Source: Clarireedia homoeocarpa (lineage: Eukaryota > Ascomycota > Leotiomycetes > Helotiales > Rutstroemiaceae). Taken from it: a DNA stretch of 64,000 nucleotides. Every line of letters starts with the position of its first letter. Positions within the stretch are counted from its first letter, which is position 1. Shown here piece after piece: positions 44,324-56,234 of this stretch. The position numbers and the translations under genes are program-made. Location of the stretch: assembly GCA_001465935.1 (NCBI GenBank), contig LNKV01000053.1, positions 98,680-162,679 on the forward strand, written 5' to 3'. The notes beneath the pieces were generated by a model, which did no database searches, was not told the origin of the DNA, and saw nothing but the letters and a program-made list of their open reading frames with translations.

Positions 44324-46520
44324 ATGAAGCTTTCGGGGTTTGTTAGGATCAAACAACTTGGTGCCGTAAGGACACTTTCTGGCCAGCCGGTATATCTATC
44401 TAGACGGCAAAGTTATGCCTCAAGTTTGTTCAAGATCTCTGCAACTCGATGCAGCTCCAGTTTCTCCAAAGTTCTTGTAAGTCTCGGCATTGCTTCGATG
44501 CATGGATAAGACTGATTATCTCCATGCTAGGAGGACGAGAGAGCAAGGTTATCACATTTCTGGATACCAACCGGCGGCATAGCTGCAAATGAAGATGAGG
44601 GTTAGGATAGCCAGACTTTTCGAGGCATCCAGAGCTAACCTATAGTAGATTCTCATTCAAAACTCATTCGAGCTGGCTTTTTGCGTCAGGTCAGTTATTC
44701 ATGTTTCATCCTCATATAAAGCAGCTTCTCAATTAAATCATTTAGGCTCATTCAGGTATCTTTCATATGTTACCTCTGGGACGGAGGGTACAGGAGAAAG
44801 TAGAGGGCCTCATAGACAAGCATATGTCCGCGTTAAGTACAGTCAATCATCAGTCTCAGATTTCTATTTTCATCAGCATTAATGATCGTAGGTGCTTCCA
44901 AAGTATCCCTATCTTCCATCTCGTCAGAGGAAATATGGGCCAGAAGTGGGCGTCTAAATAGTGGTTCTGAAGTGAGTTGGTCAGAGAACATATCAATTGC
45001 TTGTAGTAACAATGTCCGTAGTTTTTTCGATTGAGAGACAGAAAAGAGGTCGGCTACCTCCTTGCCCCAACGCACGAGGAAGAAATCACGGACCTAGTAG
45101 CAAACACAATCAAGTCTTATAAAGAGCTTCCTGTCCGTCTTTATCAAATTGGTAAATCTCTCTCCCAATGTCTCTATCCTAGCTCATTTTACCCCAAGGC
45201 CGCAAATATCGAGATGAACTACGACCACGTCATGGATTGCTACGATCGCGTGAGTTCGTCATGAAAGACCTATACACTTTCGACTACAGCGCTCCGCTAG
45301 CTCTGGAAACATACGAAGATGTTCGCAAGGCATACAAGAACCTTTTTAACGAGCTTAAGATACCTTACTTGGTTGCCAAAGCTGATTCGGGAGACATGGG
45401 CGGAAATTTGAGTCACGAGTTCCATTTCCCTACCTCCAAAGGGGAGGATCATGTTATCAATTGCACGAACTGTGATTATGTAGCCAACGAAGAATTGGCT
45501 CAATCCGGTGCTCCAAAAGTAACGGAAGTTGAAAACGCCCTACCTCTCCAAGAGCAAGGCGAAATTTATGTTCATCGTGGTATCTCTAAAGACAAGAACA
45601 CGCTTATCAATGTCTGGTACTGGGCCCCTTCTGGGTATTCTGTAGATGTGAGTTTACATGCTATCAAAGCGGTGGTGCCACAATACGATGGGTCAATCGA
45701 AGACGTGACCCAACTGTGGGCCAAACGGATAAATCCGTCTCACCTCGAAGGGTCAAGAAGGACCCCACCACAGCTTTTGAACTTGATTGATGGTCAGGTC
45801 CCTTTAACGTTACGTGAGAAGATCACATCAATGGATTCCTCCTTGGTTGACTTGTTCCAGTGGCCATGGTTGTCCAACGAAAGGGTTAGTTTCAAAGACG
45901 ATCAAGCTTCTCCCCTACAGTTACAACGGATCAAAAATGGAGACATATGCCCTCAGTGCAATAATAGTACACTAAAGGTTCACAAGGCGATTGAACTTGG
46001 TCACACCTTCCATTTAGGGACACGGTATAGTGAGCCCATGGACGCAACAATAGATGTTCCGTTTGAGATTATGAAGAGTAACGAGGCGAGCACAGAAACT
46101 CGCGGAACTCTTGTACGAGTCCCAATGGAGATGGGGTGTCATGGCATTGGGGTTACCCGAATGATCGGCGCCGTGGCTGAAACTTTGGCTGATGAAAGGG
46201 GTCTCAACTGGCCACGAGTTATGGCTCCATTCGAAATTATTATCGTCTCAACTCCAAAACACATGAAAGCTGCAGAAGAAGTCTACGATGTACTTACCAC
46301 AAAATCACAGCTAGATACTATAATAGATGATCGACCACAATCATTTGCTTGGAAGATGGGAGATGCTGATCTGGTTGGGTATCCAGTCATTGTGGTGGTG
46401 GGGAGAAATTGGGGAAACAATAAGACATGCGAGGTGCAAAGTCGGAGGCTGAACGTGAAGGTGGACGTTGCATTCGAGGAGCTCCCTTCATTTGTTACTG
46501 AACTACTGAATAAACTCTAG
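44324..46520 (+). CDS. AIM10: Prolyl-tRNA synthetase, mitochondrial (bacterial type)
   Basis: Seven exons (44324-44476, 44531-44600, 44646-44689, 44746-44836, 44892-44971, 45022-45151, 45199-46520) give 629 residues. The first 50 residues are Arg/Ser-rich, a presequence. Class II landmarks follow: SHSKLIRAGFLRQAHSGIFH and LPLGRRVQEKVEGLID (motif 1 region), APTHEEEITDLV, then RKYRDELRPRHGLLRSREFV and MKDLYTFDYS (motif 2). GCHGIGVTRMIGAVAE (motif 3) follows, and then the anticodon-binding domain (APFEIIIVSTPKH). It charges tRNA-Pro in mitochondria. The exon 3 acceptor is a tandem TAGTAG, so Val may be included or skipped. The last intron must skip a CTAG and use CCCCAAG, since the first choice runs into a stop. 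The yeast orthologue is AIM10. Confidence 0.9.
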
Positions 46521-48112
46521 AGGAGCCGCCTCGATGTAACATACAAGATCCGTGGAAGCCACTCCCTTCTATCAACCGTCTTTGGTGCCTCTTCTAGATT
46601 ACTGGCAGTCAAGCAGGAAAAGTAAAGGCGCCTCCATCACTACTAATGGGGTTTCCCATCGCTTAGAGTATTTTGGGGCTGGAGCTGCCCATCAGAAGAG
46701 ATGTGAAAATCGCAATTCTACACTATTAGCGCATACCAAAACTCCCGCATCATCCAAAATCACCTTTGTTGAATTTCAGAATCCAAGGGTACTTCCCAAC
46801 ACTCACTACTCCTCCTAATTGGGAGGCGTGAAAGCTTCGGGGGTATCAAGGTGCTATATTAAGTGTGGTGTTTTTGATCATCATGATAGTATAAAGGTTT
46901 ACAGAGGCAATTATTTACTACTTCTCCAGCGGATACTACTCGGTGGAGCAACCCGAAGGCACTAATCTCTGTTCTGGGGCCTTCAAGCCTACTACTATTT
47001 TTGATTCTCAGCGTGTCCAAATGGCCGGGGTGGTCTACAACTTCGGTACTTTTAGCAGTGAAACGGCCAAAGACTACTCGACTTCGACCTGGTTCCGATG
47101 TCCAATACGCCTCACAACCCTCAGCCACTAGCTACAGGAGCATGGCGCCAGCTAAAGTATATGTTGTTGAACGTTTCGACGCTCGAACACCAATTCTCTT
47201 TCCCAGCTGCACAACTTGTCCAGTGATAACGTTGAAGTTCTCGAATGGAACTTTTAATCATACTACAATTACTGTAACACAATTTAAGACTTAGACTTGT
47301 TTCTCTGCAAATCTTCGTTCAGGTGTACCAACACATTCCAATTCTGACAGAAAATAACAAAGACAGTGCTAGGCTTCAATTTTTTAACACACAAAACCTA
47401 CTACACTCAAGTCCTGCAGAGCTTCTCCACTTAATTTCTCTCTATACTCCTGTAACAACGATGTCTAGGCCAACAATAACACCAAAGAACCCTACCATGG
47501 TCTTAGCAGAGTGGGTGCATGGCGCTGCTACTCACAGTGCCGCTAGGAGTGCGAAGAGTAATGCCTATAATTACTATTCATCCATGCCTCTGCTGGTAGC
47601 CAAAAAGGTGGCGCCTACCACGGATCAGAGCTGTGACACACCTTCAAAAATATATCAACATCCCACATTCATGTTACCCAAGTGATCCCTGGAACCAAAC
47701 CGACTATGAAGTCCAAAGCCAAAAGTCGGCATATTGAGCAAAATTCATCCAAGTGTGTATCTCAAATCTAAACGATGACCAAGAAAACTTGACATGTTTT
47801 CCCTCCAAGTGATATGGAAGAGAAACAAACTATGTAGTTTGGTAACTGCTGGGTTTCTGAACCATTGTCTCGGGAAGATGCAAGAACTGGATTTGTCGAG
47901 AGTCGGTATGCCAGTGTGAAGATTAAGCCTCTAGTAACTTTTAGACAACCTTGGAGGAATTTGGTGGTTCCTTCGCGAAACACTAGTACAATACGTGTAT
48001 TTCCATCGCTAGTATGGAACGCTCCTGCTAATATTCAGCATTTGAGTTAGTGAAGAGCTCATTTACAAAATTGAGCAATGTTATGATATCCAAAGCTAAT
48101 CCGTGTACTGGG
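46521..48112. other. Intergenic region, no clear gene
   Basis: This is 1.6 kb between ProRS (+) and the Zn2Cys6 gene (-). A 75-residue frame at 47461-47685 (MSRPTITPKNPTMVLAEWVH...) has normal composition but no recognisable motif. Other frames are shorter. The sequence is moderately AT-rich. Confidence 0.5.
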
Positions 48113-50403
48113 TTATGAAAAGTCGAGCCAGTTCATGTCCGATAGCTGCTGCGTGAACCATGCATCATTGATGGGATCCATTGTAAACATGTCTAGACCT
48201 TCCATGCTAAGCACGGTCGCACCAGATATTCCATCGTCGATATTGTCTGGATTCGCCTCGGGTTGGTCCGGGGGTTTAACAGAAGACTCGTCTACACTTG
48301 TGGGTGCCTCGGTAGCAAGAGGTGATCGAGTTATGGACTGGATTTTTTCTTTCAGGTTGTCGAGGATTGTGATCGCCTTTGCCGCTGGTAAGATCTGCTG
48401 TCGGTAATGCTCTAAAACTTTGATACAATAGCTCCACGATGTAAGAAATGACTGATCCCTGGCATCCATCGGTTCAAAACAAGATAAATGTGCTGCAAGA
48501 AGGATCATAGCTCCAGTGAATGCAACTATGAAAGATTAGTGCCATCTTAATTGAAAATATAAACATTGGCACTTACAGTATACGATATGCCATCCAGGAC
48601 TACGATAGTTGGCGTCCAGATTATCATACAAAGTCTCAAGTAGCACTTGGGCTGTCTTAATACACAATGTGCATATTTCCTTCGCAAGACTATTATCCAG
48701 ACATATTTCGGGGTTCGCAGGCTGTTTCTCGGTTCTTCCATTCGCAACCGAAGCGAGTAATACAGGCCTCAATAGCATCATACGAACATATAAGAATCTA
48801 GAACTGTAGTTTAGGTTATAGTATGGATCGATAACGGCTAAGTCCTTACCTGCTTTGCAGAACCTTAGCTTGTAGCGTTGAGTGCATCCGACTGGTCCGG
48901 TGCTGATCATCAGCCTGTAGGAACGGTGGCAGTGCACTCTTAAACCGGTCAAGCTTCGTATTGATGATTAGAACATCTGATAGATCATCAATTGACCATC
49001 GGCCATCCGTATTCTTGCCTATCTGCTTACCTTTTCTGGTACTGTCTTGAATATAGAATGATGACAGTATTTCGTCCATGATCTCGAATAATTGTAATGA
49101 GTAAATGAAGAGACACATTCGTGAGAGACTTCCAGATGGTTGGGTTCCTTCACCGACTACCAGCAGATGTTCGTCATCAATCATTGCAGGAACTAGAGTG
49201 TTCCATGATCCAGCACGTATCATCGTAGGACGGCCAAAGGTCATTGCTAACAGTCTATGTAGAGTTTAGCCCCAAGCATCTCAAAGTAATGTGAAACTGC
49301 AGACCTGTCAAGCAGCACACATATATGCCAGAGCCTTCTGTTCAGCTCCCGGTCGCGTTGATTGGTTCTTAATGAGAGATTTTCAGTGTGTAAACCCAAT
49401 CCCTGCGCTGTGCGAATGGCTAGTCCAATCACGTTCCAGCACCGGTGTGCATACTCCGTCGACTGTAAGTATACACCTGTCAAGAGAAACAGCTGAACGA
49501 GAGATAACTGCATCGCATCCAATATTTCGAAATTGATCAGCTTTCGAGAACGCCGATAGAATTCATGGGCTGAGTCCGATTTCTTCTCTGGAGGAACTAT
49601 ACTACTGTATTGGCATCCAAGAGCAAAGACTAGGTTCAACGTTGCATGAAATATGGTCTCATCCAATTCATCGCTACCCCTCTCGGCCTCGGCTCGAGAA
49701 ATCCACAATTGGTCGTACGATGAATTGAAAGAAGGAATTTGTAATATGGGAAAAACGGGATGAGCAAATTCCCAATAGCAAGCCAAGAATTCATCAGCAT
49801 GTTGTCGCTGAGGTAAAATGAAATTGCAAAAGTCTTGCTTGTGCAGAACTTCGACTGGACTTTTGGAGGGAGATTCAACCGGTCCTAAAGCTGATGATCT
49901 TTGAACGGCGGGAATTGAAGCAGCTTCCCTGACCTGAGATACTAGGGCGATGGTAGAAGATCTACCATAGAGAGAGTCGCTCGTAGTGCTATCAGCTACC
50001 ATGGCTAGAGCGTCCACATTCCCACCTAGCGAGGCATTACTGATGCCCAGAACGGCCGGAGGTGGTAAATCCTTCCTAATCTCAGGGCTCGTAATGGTAT
50101 TACAGTTGCTTGAGCTGTGCCTATAAGCGTTAGGGTTTGGTTGCAACTAGATAGTCCGGATCTTCTGGAAGCATTTCTATGGATTGAGATTTACCCTATT
50201 GAGACTGTAGACCTGTGTGAACCAACTGTCACCTCCTCATATGAACAGCTATCTTTAACGCCTCTTCTAACACAAGACGAGCACGCCGGTCTTTCGCCAT
50301 TACATCTGGTTTTCCGATCACGACAGGTGTTGCAAGCCAATTGTGTTCGGCGACGTTTCCGAAGAGTTTGGGCTTGGTTGGTTTGCGGATGAGGATGATT
50401 CAT
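48113..50403 (-). CDS. Zn(II)2Cys6 fungal transcription factor
   Basis: Five exons (50403-50195, 50120-49305, 49254-48850, 48803-48577, 48525-48113) encode 689 residues with consistent phases. The binuclear zinc cluster is intact: Cys24, Cys27, Cys34, Cys41, Cys44 and Cys53, preceded by the basic run RKRRRTQ. The middle carries the fungal transcription-factor domain: LACYWEFAHPVFPILQIPSF, FALGCQYSS, YRRSRKLINFEILD, VQLFLLTGVYLQST, GLAIRTAQGLGLH and NRRLWHICVLLDRLLAMTFG. The end is acidic and hydrophobic (MDPINDAWFTQQLSDMNWLD), a plausible activation region. Such regulators usually bind CGG repeats and often control nearby metabolic genes. The nearest enzyme is the carboxypeptidase 4 kb away. 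The target is unknown. Confidence 0.9.
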
Positions 50404-51989
50404 GGAATAAAATCTTTGATGCGAAGAACAATATCTTGAATGTGAAAGTCAAGGCGACCACGATGTGAAGTTCCCGACGGTTCGTTTGCTTGACTTGGCG
50501 GTCGATCCGGTAGCGGATGGGCTTATGTCATTGCTGCGGGCGCCTTAAGCCGCGCCCAATGAATGTGTCAGCCACGTTGAAAGATAACCCAGCTTTCAAC
50601 CTGAGCCACTTCACTGGAGTCAGGCAGCATGTCGAAGCATCAGGGAAACTGTCAATAAAGCATAAAACAATTTATCTGGATGCAAATACCCTCGAGTCGG
50701 CTGTCTTGCATTTTCTAGCTTCCGATCTCCCATTTCAAATACTGGATGGCACCAAAAGGGAGAATAGTAGCGCGCCAAATCGTGAGAGATAGAGATAGCT
50801 TTATCCTTATTCATGAACGTACTGCATACTTTTAGCTCTTTTTGACAGTGAAAATGAAGTCTCATTTTCATATCATTATTATAGTGTGAAGCACGCCTTG
50901 GCCGATATCCTTGGTTCAGAAACGGTAGCACATAGCTGTTGAAGTCCCAAGGCAGCCTGCTCATGACTTCAATCTGCCCAAGATGGGATTTCTAGGTTTC
51001 CTCCCATGAGAATATCCCGGGAGTTCTAATTTTATGACTCGAGATACGATGGCTGATTGAAAATTTTCAATCTCTAACATGTTTTCTGGGTTCTGGACTA
51101 GAACTGAAGTTGTGATTGATAACAGTTGGCTACGTCAACTACTGATCTGATTTTGAGAGCGCCTGTGAGTCCAACGGCAAAGGCGACATTTCAGTATGTA
51201 TATATTTGCTTGTGGGGAAGTGATCGGTCATGCTCCGCAGTTTGAAGGCCCGGAAGGTAATTACAGTCACCGTATCTGGGATTAGAGATGCAAATTAATT
51301 ATTTCAATATTTAACAACTTCCATTTTCGAACTCTAGTCGGAGAAACTAAGGTAGCTAGTCCCAGCAAAGCAGGAAACTACTTATCCTAAACTCTAAGCT
51401 TGGAACTGAATATCTATAAAAGAGTGCTTTGATTACTGCGAAGTCAAAGTTTGGTCGAATATTATCAAAGATGGCGACCTGCTTCTCTAAAGTTACATTC
51501 TAGTATCTTATTAGCCAGCAATTACGCTACTTACAGAGTTCAAAAGGGCCTCTGCCCTGTGTAGACTATAATCCCAAAACTACTATGCAAGTTGTGGATA
51601 AGTCTCAGGCAAAATTAGTATTTCTACTGTGCTAGAACTGTAAAATACATCATCTCTTCTTCAGTGTCATCTAGTACTAGTCTCTCAAAGATCTAGCCTA
51701 AGCTATGGGCCGACTCTTTTTCTAAGGACTTATTCTCTTACTACGGGAGTCTTTCTAGATCTTTACATCCAACAGTGAAAACGTTCCCTGATAACCACAT
51801 CTTAATGCCTCATAAAATAATTAGCATATGAAAGTAATCTAAATCCCGATTCTAAGGATTCTGCAGCATGGTGTCAAGCCGAAACCTTCTATACTAATTA
51901 TATGTTCTCTGTGTTCATCGGCAGTCTCTAGTACAACCAGAGCACTTGCAGCGCATTTCATATGCTCAGCCCATATTAATTGAAATATA
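50404..51989. other. Intergenic region, right half looks like decayed repeat
   Basis: A 114-residue frame at 50620-50964 (-) has no recognisable motif. From about 51300 to 51840 the sequence is TA-rich with few CpA or TpG steps and phrases reminiscent of degraded transposon sequence, but no LTR or terminal repeat pair is visible. The Zn2Cys6 promoter occupies the left end. Confidence 0.45.
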
Positions 51990-53348
51990 TTACGTTTCAC
52001 GATGCAGGCGACAGCGCTCTTCTCCATGAAATGCTTTGTTCTTGCACTTCACGCCCTTCACTGTGGTACCTGTACAGGAACTGGTATGGCCGGTATTTTC
52101 GGGTGCATTTGCAGCAAATTTATCTCCCCAGCCCGCTCGTACAGATCCCCCCCTTCCACGTCCTCTAGGAGCGAGTCCACTTTTGGGTTCTCGGACCGGT
52201 TTTTGACCTTTGAATCTTTTAATTGCGGCAGTGTTTGGCATTGGTCGAGATCTCTTGCTTCTCCAAGACTTTCTGTTGCTATGATTGTTCACTGCTTCAT
52301 CATTGCCTCTTTCCACTGACTGCTGTTGTGCCGGCGAACCCTGCTTTTCATCTCCAACTTCCCGGGCGTCCCTGCCGTCTCTGCCATCTTTTCCATATCT
52401 TTCATCCCTTCCGTCTAGCCCAGATGGCCCGCGTGGCCCTGAATCAGCAAATATGTCACTAGATTACTATTAGTTGTTAGATTTTAGAGCAATGGTAGCG
52501 TTTTTGACGTACTCCCACACATCTACAAGCAGGGCGAGACGCTCCGCGACTTCCCAAATTCTCAATTCGTTATTAACATCCATAGATTCCATATTATTGC
52601 TTTCAACGATTATATTGACGAATTTAGTGTCGCTCCTTCGCCTGGCAGCTTGTAATATAGCTTCACCCGTGTCTGCTCCAGCCTGTGGCGGCAGGAAATA
52701 TTCCCAGATACTATTTATCAGGTCTCGATATATGCTGTTACCTTCATCATCTAGCAGATGAAGGGACATGGGAGGACCGCCAAACACAGGCAGAGCAACG
52801 GACGTACAGTGAGCCCGATTAGCCACTTCGAGGCAAGCGATAATTGACCTGCGGAACGTCTCGAAATGCTGAACCCGGCGATCTTCGCCTTCATCTCCAA
52901 TATCTGAATCCGTCATATTAATCAGAATAAGCCTAACCTTCTCATCTTCTATATCCTGGTTCGCTAAAAATGTGAGAACTCAAACAAGGTAAAGATGTTG
53001 CGGAAGCTTACTCGTGAAACATAGAGCATGGCAATCCTCGAATGAGCGACCTGAAAATTTATTCCTCAGCTCTCTCCGAGATGGAAAACCAACTTCTTCG
53101 TCTTGCCACTGGGGTACGTTTGCCGTACAGAGTCCCATAGTATCACTTCGAAATTTTCTATCGGTGGCAACGACAAGTCCCGCTGCAGGATACTCCACGG
53201 TCTTTCCAACTACAAGTTGGAGCGTGAAGCCATGACTTTCTTGCTTTCGAATAAGTAATGGCTCTTGATCCTCTACTATACTGTTCTCCAAGCTTTCTCC
53301 TATTCCACTTCCTCCCATTCCGCGTTCGTGCGATCGATGTTCTGACAT
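51990..53348 (-). CDS. Protein with possible macro-like region, Gly-rich linker and C-terminal Cys/His knuckle
   Basis: Three exons (53348-53012, 52963-52513, 52458-51990) join in frame to 418 residues. Introns are 48 and 54 nt with good signals; the second uses GTACGT, AACTAAT and CTAG. Residues about 38-70 (FTLQLVVGKTVEYPAAGLVV then ATDRKF) and about 140-200 (FRRSIIACLEVANRAHCTSV then ALPVFGG, IYRDLINSIWEYF) loosely resemble strand-helix patterns of macro (ADP-ribose-binding) domains. This is a weak, by-eye resemblance. A linker of collagen-like tripeptides follows (GPRGPSGLDGRDERYGKDGR), then a basic RGRGRGG region. The end carries CTGTTVKGVKCKNKAFHGEE plus RCRLH, a C-x7-9-C-...-C-x2-H knuckle of the type seen in many small zinc-binding modules. 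There is no signal peptide. The function is unknown. Confidence 0.65.
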
Positions 53349-54278
53349 ACTTATATATTTTGCTGGTAAAATTCCTCATGGAGTGGGCACAGCCCGTGCT
53401 GTTTGGCGAGAATAACTTGTCTGAATAATTCAAACTAGATAGCTAATCACGATTCGGTGTCTCTGTTTTGAAGGCATGATATCTGGTTTTTTTACATCCG
53501 AATGAGACAAAGAACATCGAGCATTTACCAATCTCCCAAAACGGTATGCGTGAGATTCTTTGTTGTGAGTGGAGCTGATATATCTAAGACTAGCCGCCGG
53601 ATTTGAATTCAAAGAAGAAATGTTTCATAGTCACTAGAACCATGAATTTTTTTTAGAAAGGTGTGAGATATCATTGCGACAAGTGAAAGCAGAAGGGAAA
53701 TGTTGATAGAGGGTGTTGATCTATGCTTCTATTTCCCTCTCTTATCGAAGCACTACTTTATACCAGGAATTGAGTTAGTATCCTCTTCACCGATGCTATA
53801 CCATCACCGCAAGATATTCGCCCAACTTACAAATATCCGTTCTATGTAGCTAGACCATTCTGCTAAGGAGCCTCAGTACAACCCACTTGGTCTTTTGAAA
53901 ATGGTTGGGATGATAAACGTCTTTAAAATCTAGTTTAATACTAATAAAATTTACACTATTAAAAAGTTGAGCCCAAATCCCATCTTTACAATAGATACTT
54001 GGGGTATCACTGACTTTAGAGTCTGCCATTAGTAGAATACTCGGACTTTGAAGCTAAATTAGAATATTCTTCGTAAAAATTTAGCTCAAATCGCTCCTAA
54101 ATTTTAGTACAAGTAATTCACAAAGATCTTAATAATCATATATTCTTTCTAAGGGTTCTACTATGACTAGCTAGTCATTGAGCCTAAGGTCCCTTGGTTG
54201 TATGCTACACCTATAACACTCTTCGTAACAACTTTACCTTTACCTTCTTGTCATCTTATCCTATCCTATCCTATTGAT
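53349..54278. other. AT-rich spacer, probably decayed repeat
   Basis: The 5' flank of the 51990-53348 gene is followed, at about 53850-54180, by TA-rich sequence with fragments such as AATCTAGTTTAATACTAATA that look RIP-mutated. No coding region or intact repeat ends were found. Confidence 0.45.
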
Positions 54279-55869
54279 TCAACATGCTCCAACGTCCCCC
54301 ACCCCAATTGCCTGCGCCGCCAAAAGCGCCTCCATAAACCCTGCTCCAATTTCTCTCATATTCGCATTATGCTGCTCCTGGGTCGGATAAAACGGGCACG
54401 ACGCCGCCGTATTTCCAAACCCAAACTCAATCGTATACCCATGCACCAGATTAAGGCTCGTATTTGCAAAATGTCGGGAATACGAGTAATCATCGCTAGC
54501 TCCCGACGTGGGATAGAGTTCCGCGGATGGCATCACGCTGTATGTGCGTCCAACGGCGGTGCCCATGGCGGCGCCAATCCGATTTGCAGCGGCTACATTG
54601 TCGCTGTTTTCCATGGCTGGCGTGTATTCGCCGTAACCGGTGCCAGAGCCGGGGACGTCAGTTAGAATGCCTCGGACATTGTTGTAAGTGGAGTTGAGGA
54701 AGTTCATGGTGGAATATCGGGATTGGTTTTCATCACTGCCCCACTAGAAGAGCGGAGAGTTAGCAGTTAACGTTCGAATGTATTTCAAGGGGAAATTGGG
54801 AAGTTTGAGTTGTTTTGGAAGCAAGGAAGCTATTGGAAATGAAATAAGTAGAGGCTGTCCTCCAAGATCACATAGTGTTCACAAAATCAAGGAAATGATC
54901 ATACTCACGCTGTAGAGGACGTCTCCAGCGTAGGAATGTAGGTCGATGAACCAGCGTATTTTGCGAAAGGTGTCAAGCACCCATTTGATACTTTGGGTCT
55001 CGGGTTCGGAGAATGCGCTGCTACCTGAGTGAAGAGAGTGAAAGTAGTTAGCAGGTAGCTGAAATAATTGAGAAGTTATATTTTTATTGCATGTCAGTCA
55101 GAGTGTGAACTCTGAACGTACCATGATATGTTTCCGCCGCTGGGTTCGTAGAAGCCACACTAGACCTCACACTTGCTGCAAACTTCGTGGTAAAGTCCCA
55201 CAAAAAATCAAAATTGCGGTTCAGGTCCACACCTACAGAAGCAGCCGTCCCGGTCGATGATCTCGGATTGCGGTTTTTACGCCAGCAGCTGTTGGAAGAT
55301 TGGTCGTAAGCTACGCCGTCAGGGTTACTGAGAGGAACAAAGACGATTCCGGTTGAGAGAGCTGTCTTCACCTGCGCATTGGTGTATGTTTTTGATCCGT
55401 ATACTAAACCCACCTTATTCGCGTTTGCATATAGAAGGTCGCCAATAAAGTAAAGAAGGCCATCTGAGGCGCCGCGCTCGCGCGCATGGATAGCAGCGTT
55501 GAAATACACACTGTAGGCAGTGTCACATGTTCCATTACCTCCAACTTTGCCACCTGAGATGGAGGCTCCATTGTAAGTAGGGTAGGGAGTCGTGAAGGTG
55601 GAGATGCCATAAATTTTTGCGAGACCCTTCAAGCCGCTTGCAATTTCATTGACGTTCAAAAGTGTGGTTAGTGTCGTTGTCTGTGTACCTAATCCTCGAG
55701 GCGCGATGGTACCGGCACTGTAGCGATCACCGGTTCCAATGGGAATGCCATTGCCGGATGATTGGCGCGAGACAAGTCTTTGTAGTCCTTCCTGCTCCTC
55801 GGGAAGAAGACATGCCCATGAGAAGACGGGAGCAAGGCTCGCGAAATAGAGAAAAGATATCAGTCTCAT
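54279..55869 (-). CDS. Secreted M14 zinc metallocarboxypeptidase
   Basis: Exons 55869-55122, 55024-54909 and 54743-54279 encode 442 residues. MRLISFLYFASLAPVFSWA is a clear signal peptide. An in-frame ATG 14 codons upstream (55911) overlaps a GTAAGT sequence and would spoil it, so 55869 is preferred. M14 zinc ligands are visible: His128 and Glu131 in AAIHARERGASD, and the later His in WFIDLHSYAGDVLYS. Substrate-binding and catalytic pieces are NPDGVAYD, GVDLNRNFDFLWDF and the catalytic Glu in GYTIEFGFG. The N-terminal segment to about residue 75 may be a short propeptide. Predicted role: extracellular release of C-terminal residues from peptides, as in other secreted fungal carboxypeptidases. 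It is the last intact gene before the AT isochore, and the LTR element starts 365 bp upstream. Confidence 0.92.
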
Positions 55870-56229
55870 TATGGTGACTAGAGTTGGAAAACTTACTGAG
55901 CGAGAATCCATTGGAATTCAAAGATACATATAGATCCATATTTTGGTCTGGTGGGTTGCGCACCGAGATCTCCTTCCAAATTCAGATGAGCACATTCTTG
56001 ATAAAGCTTAAGAGTTTGGCCAGAAGACAAAATACCAAGCCCGGTATAGAGGAAGGTGCAAAGGATCGCGGATATAGAGTATACTAAATTGAGTAAGTTA
56101 CACGAAATTTATATAAAGTATAATTTATTTAATAGAATATATTTAATTAAGTTTTGAAAAATATAATATAAATCGAATATTAAGTTTTAAAATATTAAAT
56201 TTTAAAATATATTATTTATTATATTTATT
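55870..56229. promoter_or_regulatory. Upstream region of the carboxypeptidase, merging into AT-rich DNA
   Basis: From 55870 to about 56085 base composition is ordinary; from about 56090 it becomes nearly pure A+T up to the LTR. The gene's own promoter therefore has at most about 220 bp of normal sequence before repeat DNA. Confidence 0.5.
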
Positions 56230-56234
56230 ATAAC
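56230..56234. repeat. Target-site duplication ATAAC (left)
   Basis: ATAAC immediately precedes the 5' LTR and is repeated at 62939-62943 directly after the 3' LTR. A 5-bp duplication is the size made by Ty3/gypsy integrases. Confidence 0.85.

Noticed and set aside
55870..55911. Upstream ATG of the carboxypeptidase (MDSRSVSFPTLVTI...)
   Set aside because: It would place 14 polar residues ahead of an otherwise perfect signal peptide; the 55869 start fits secretion better.
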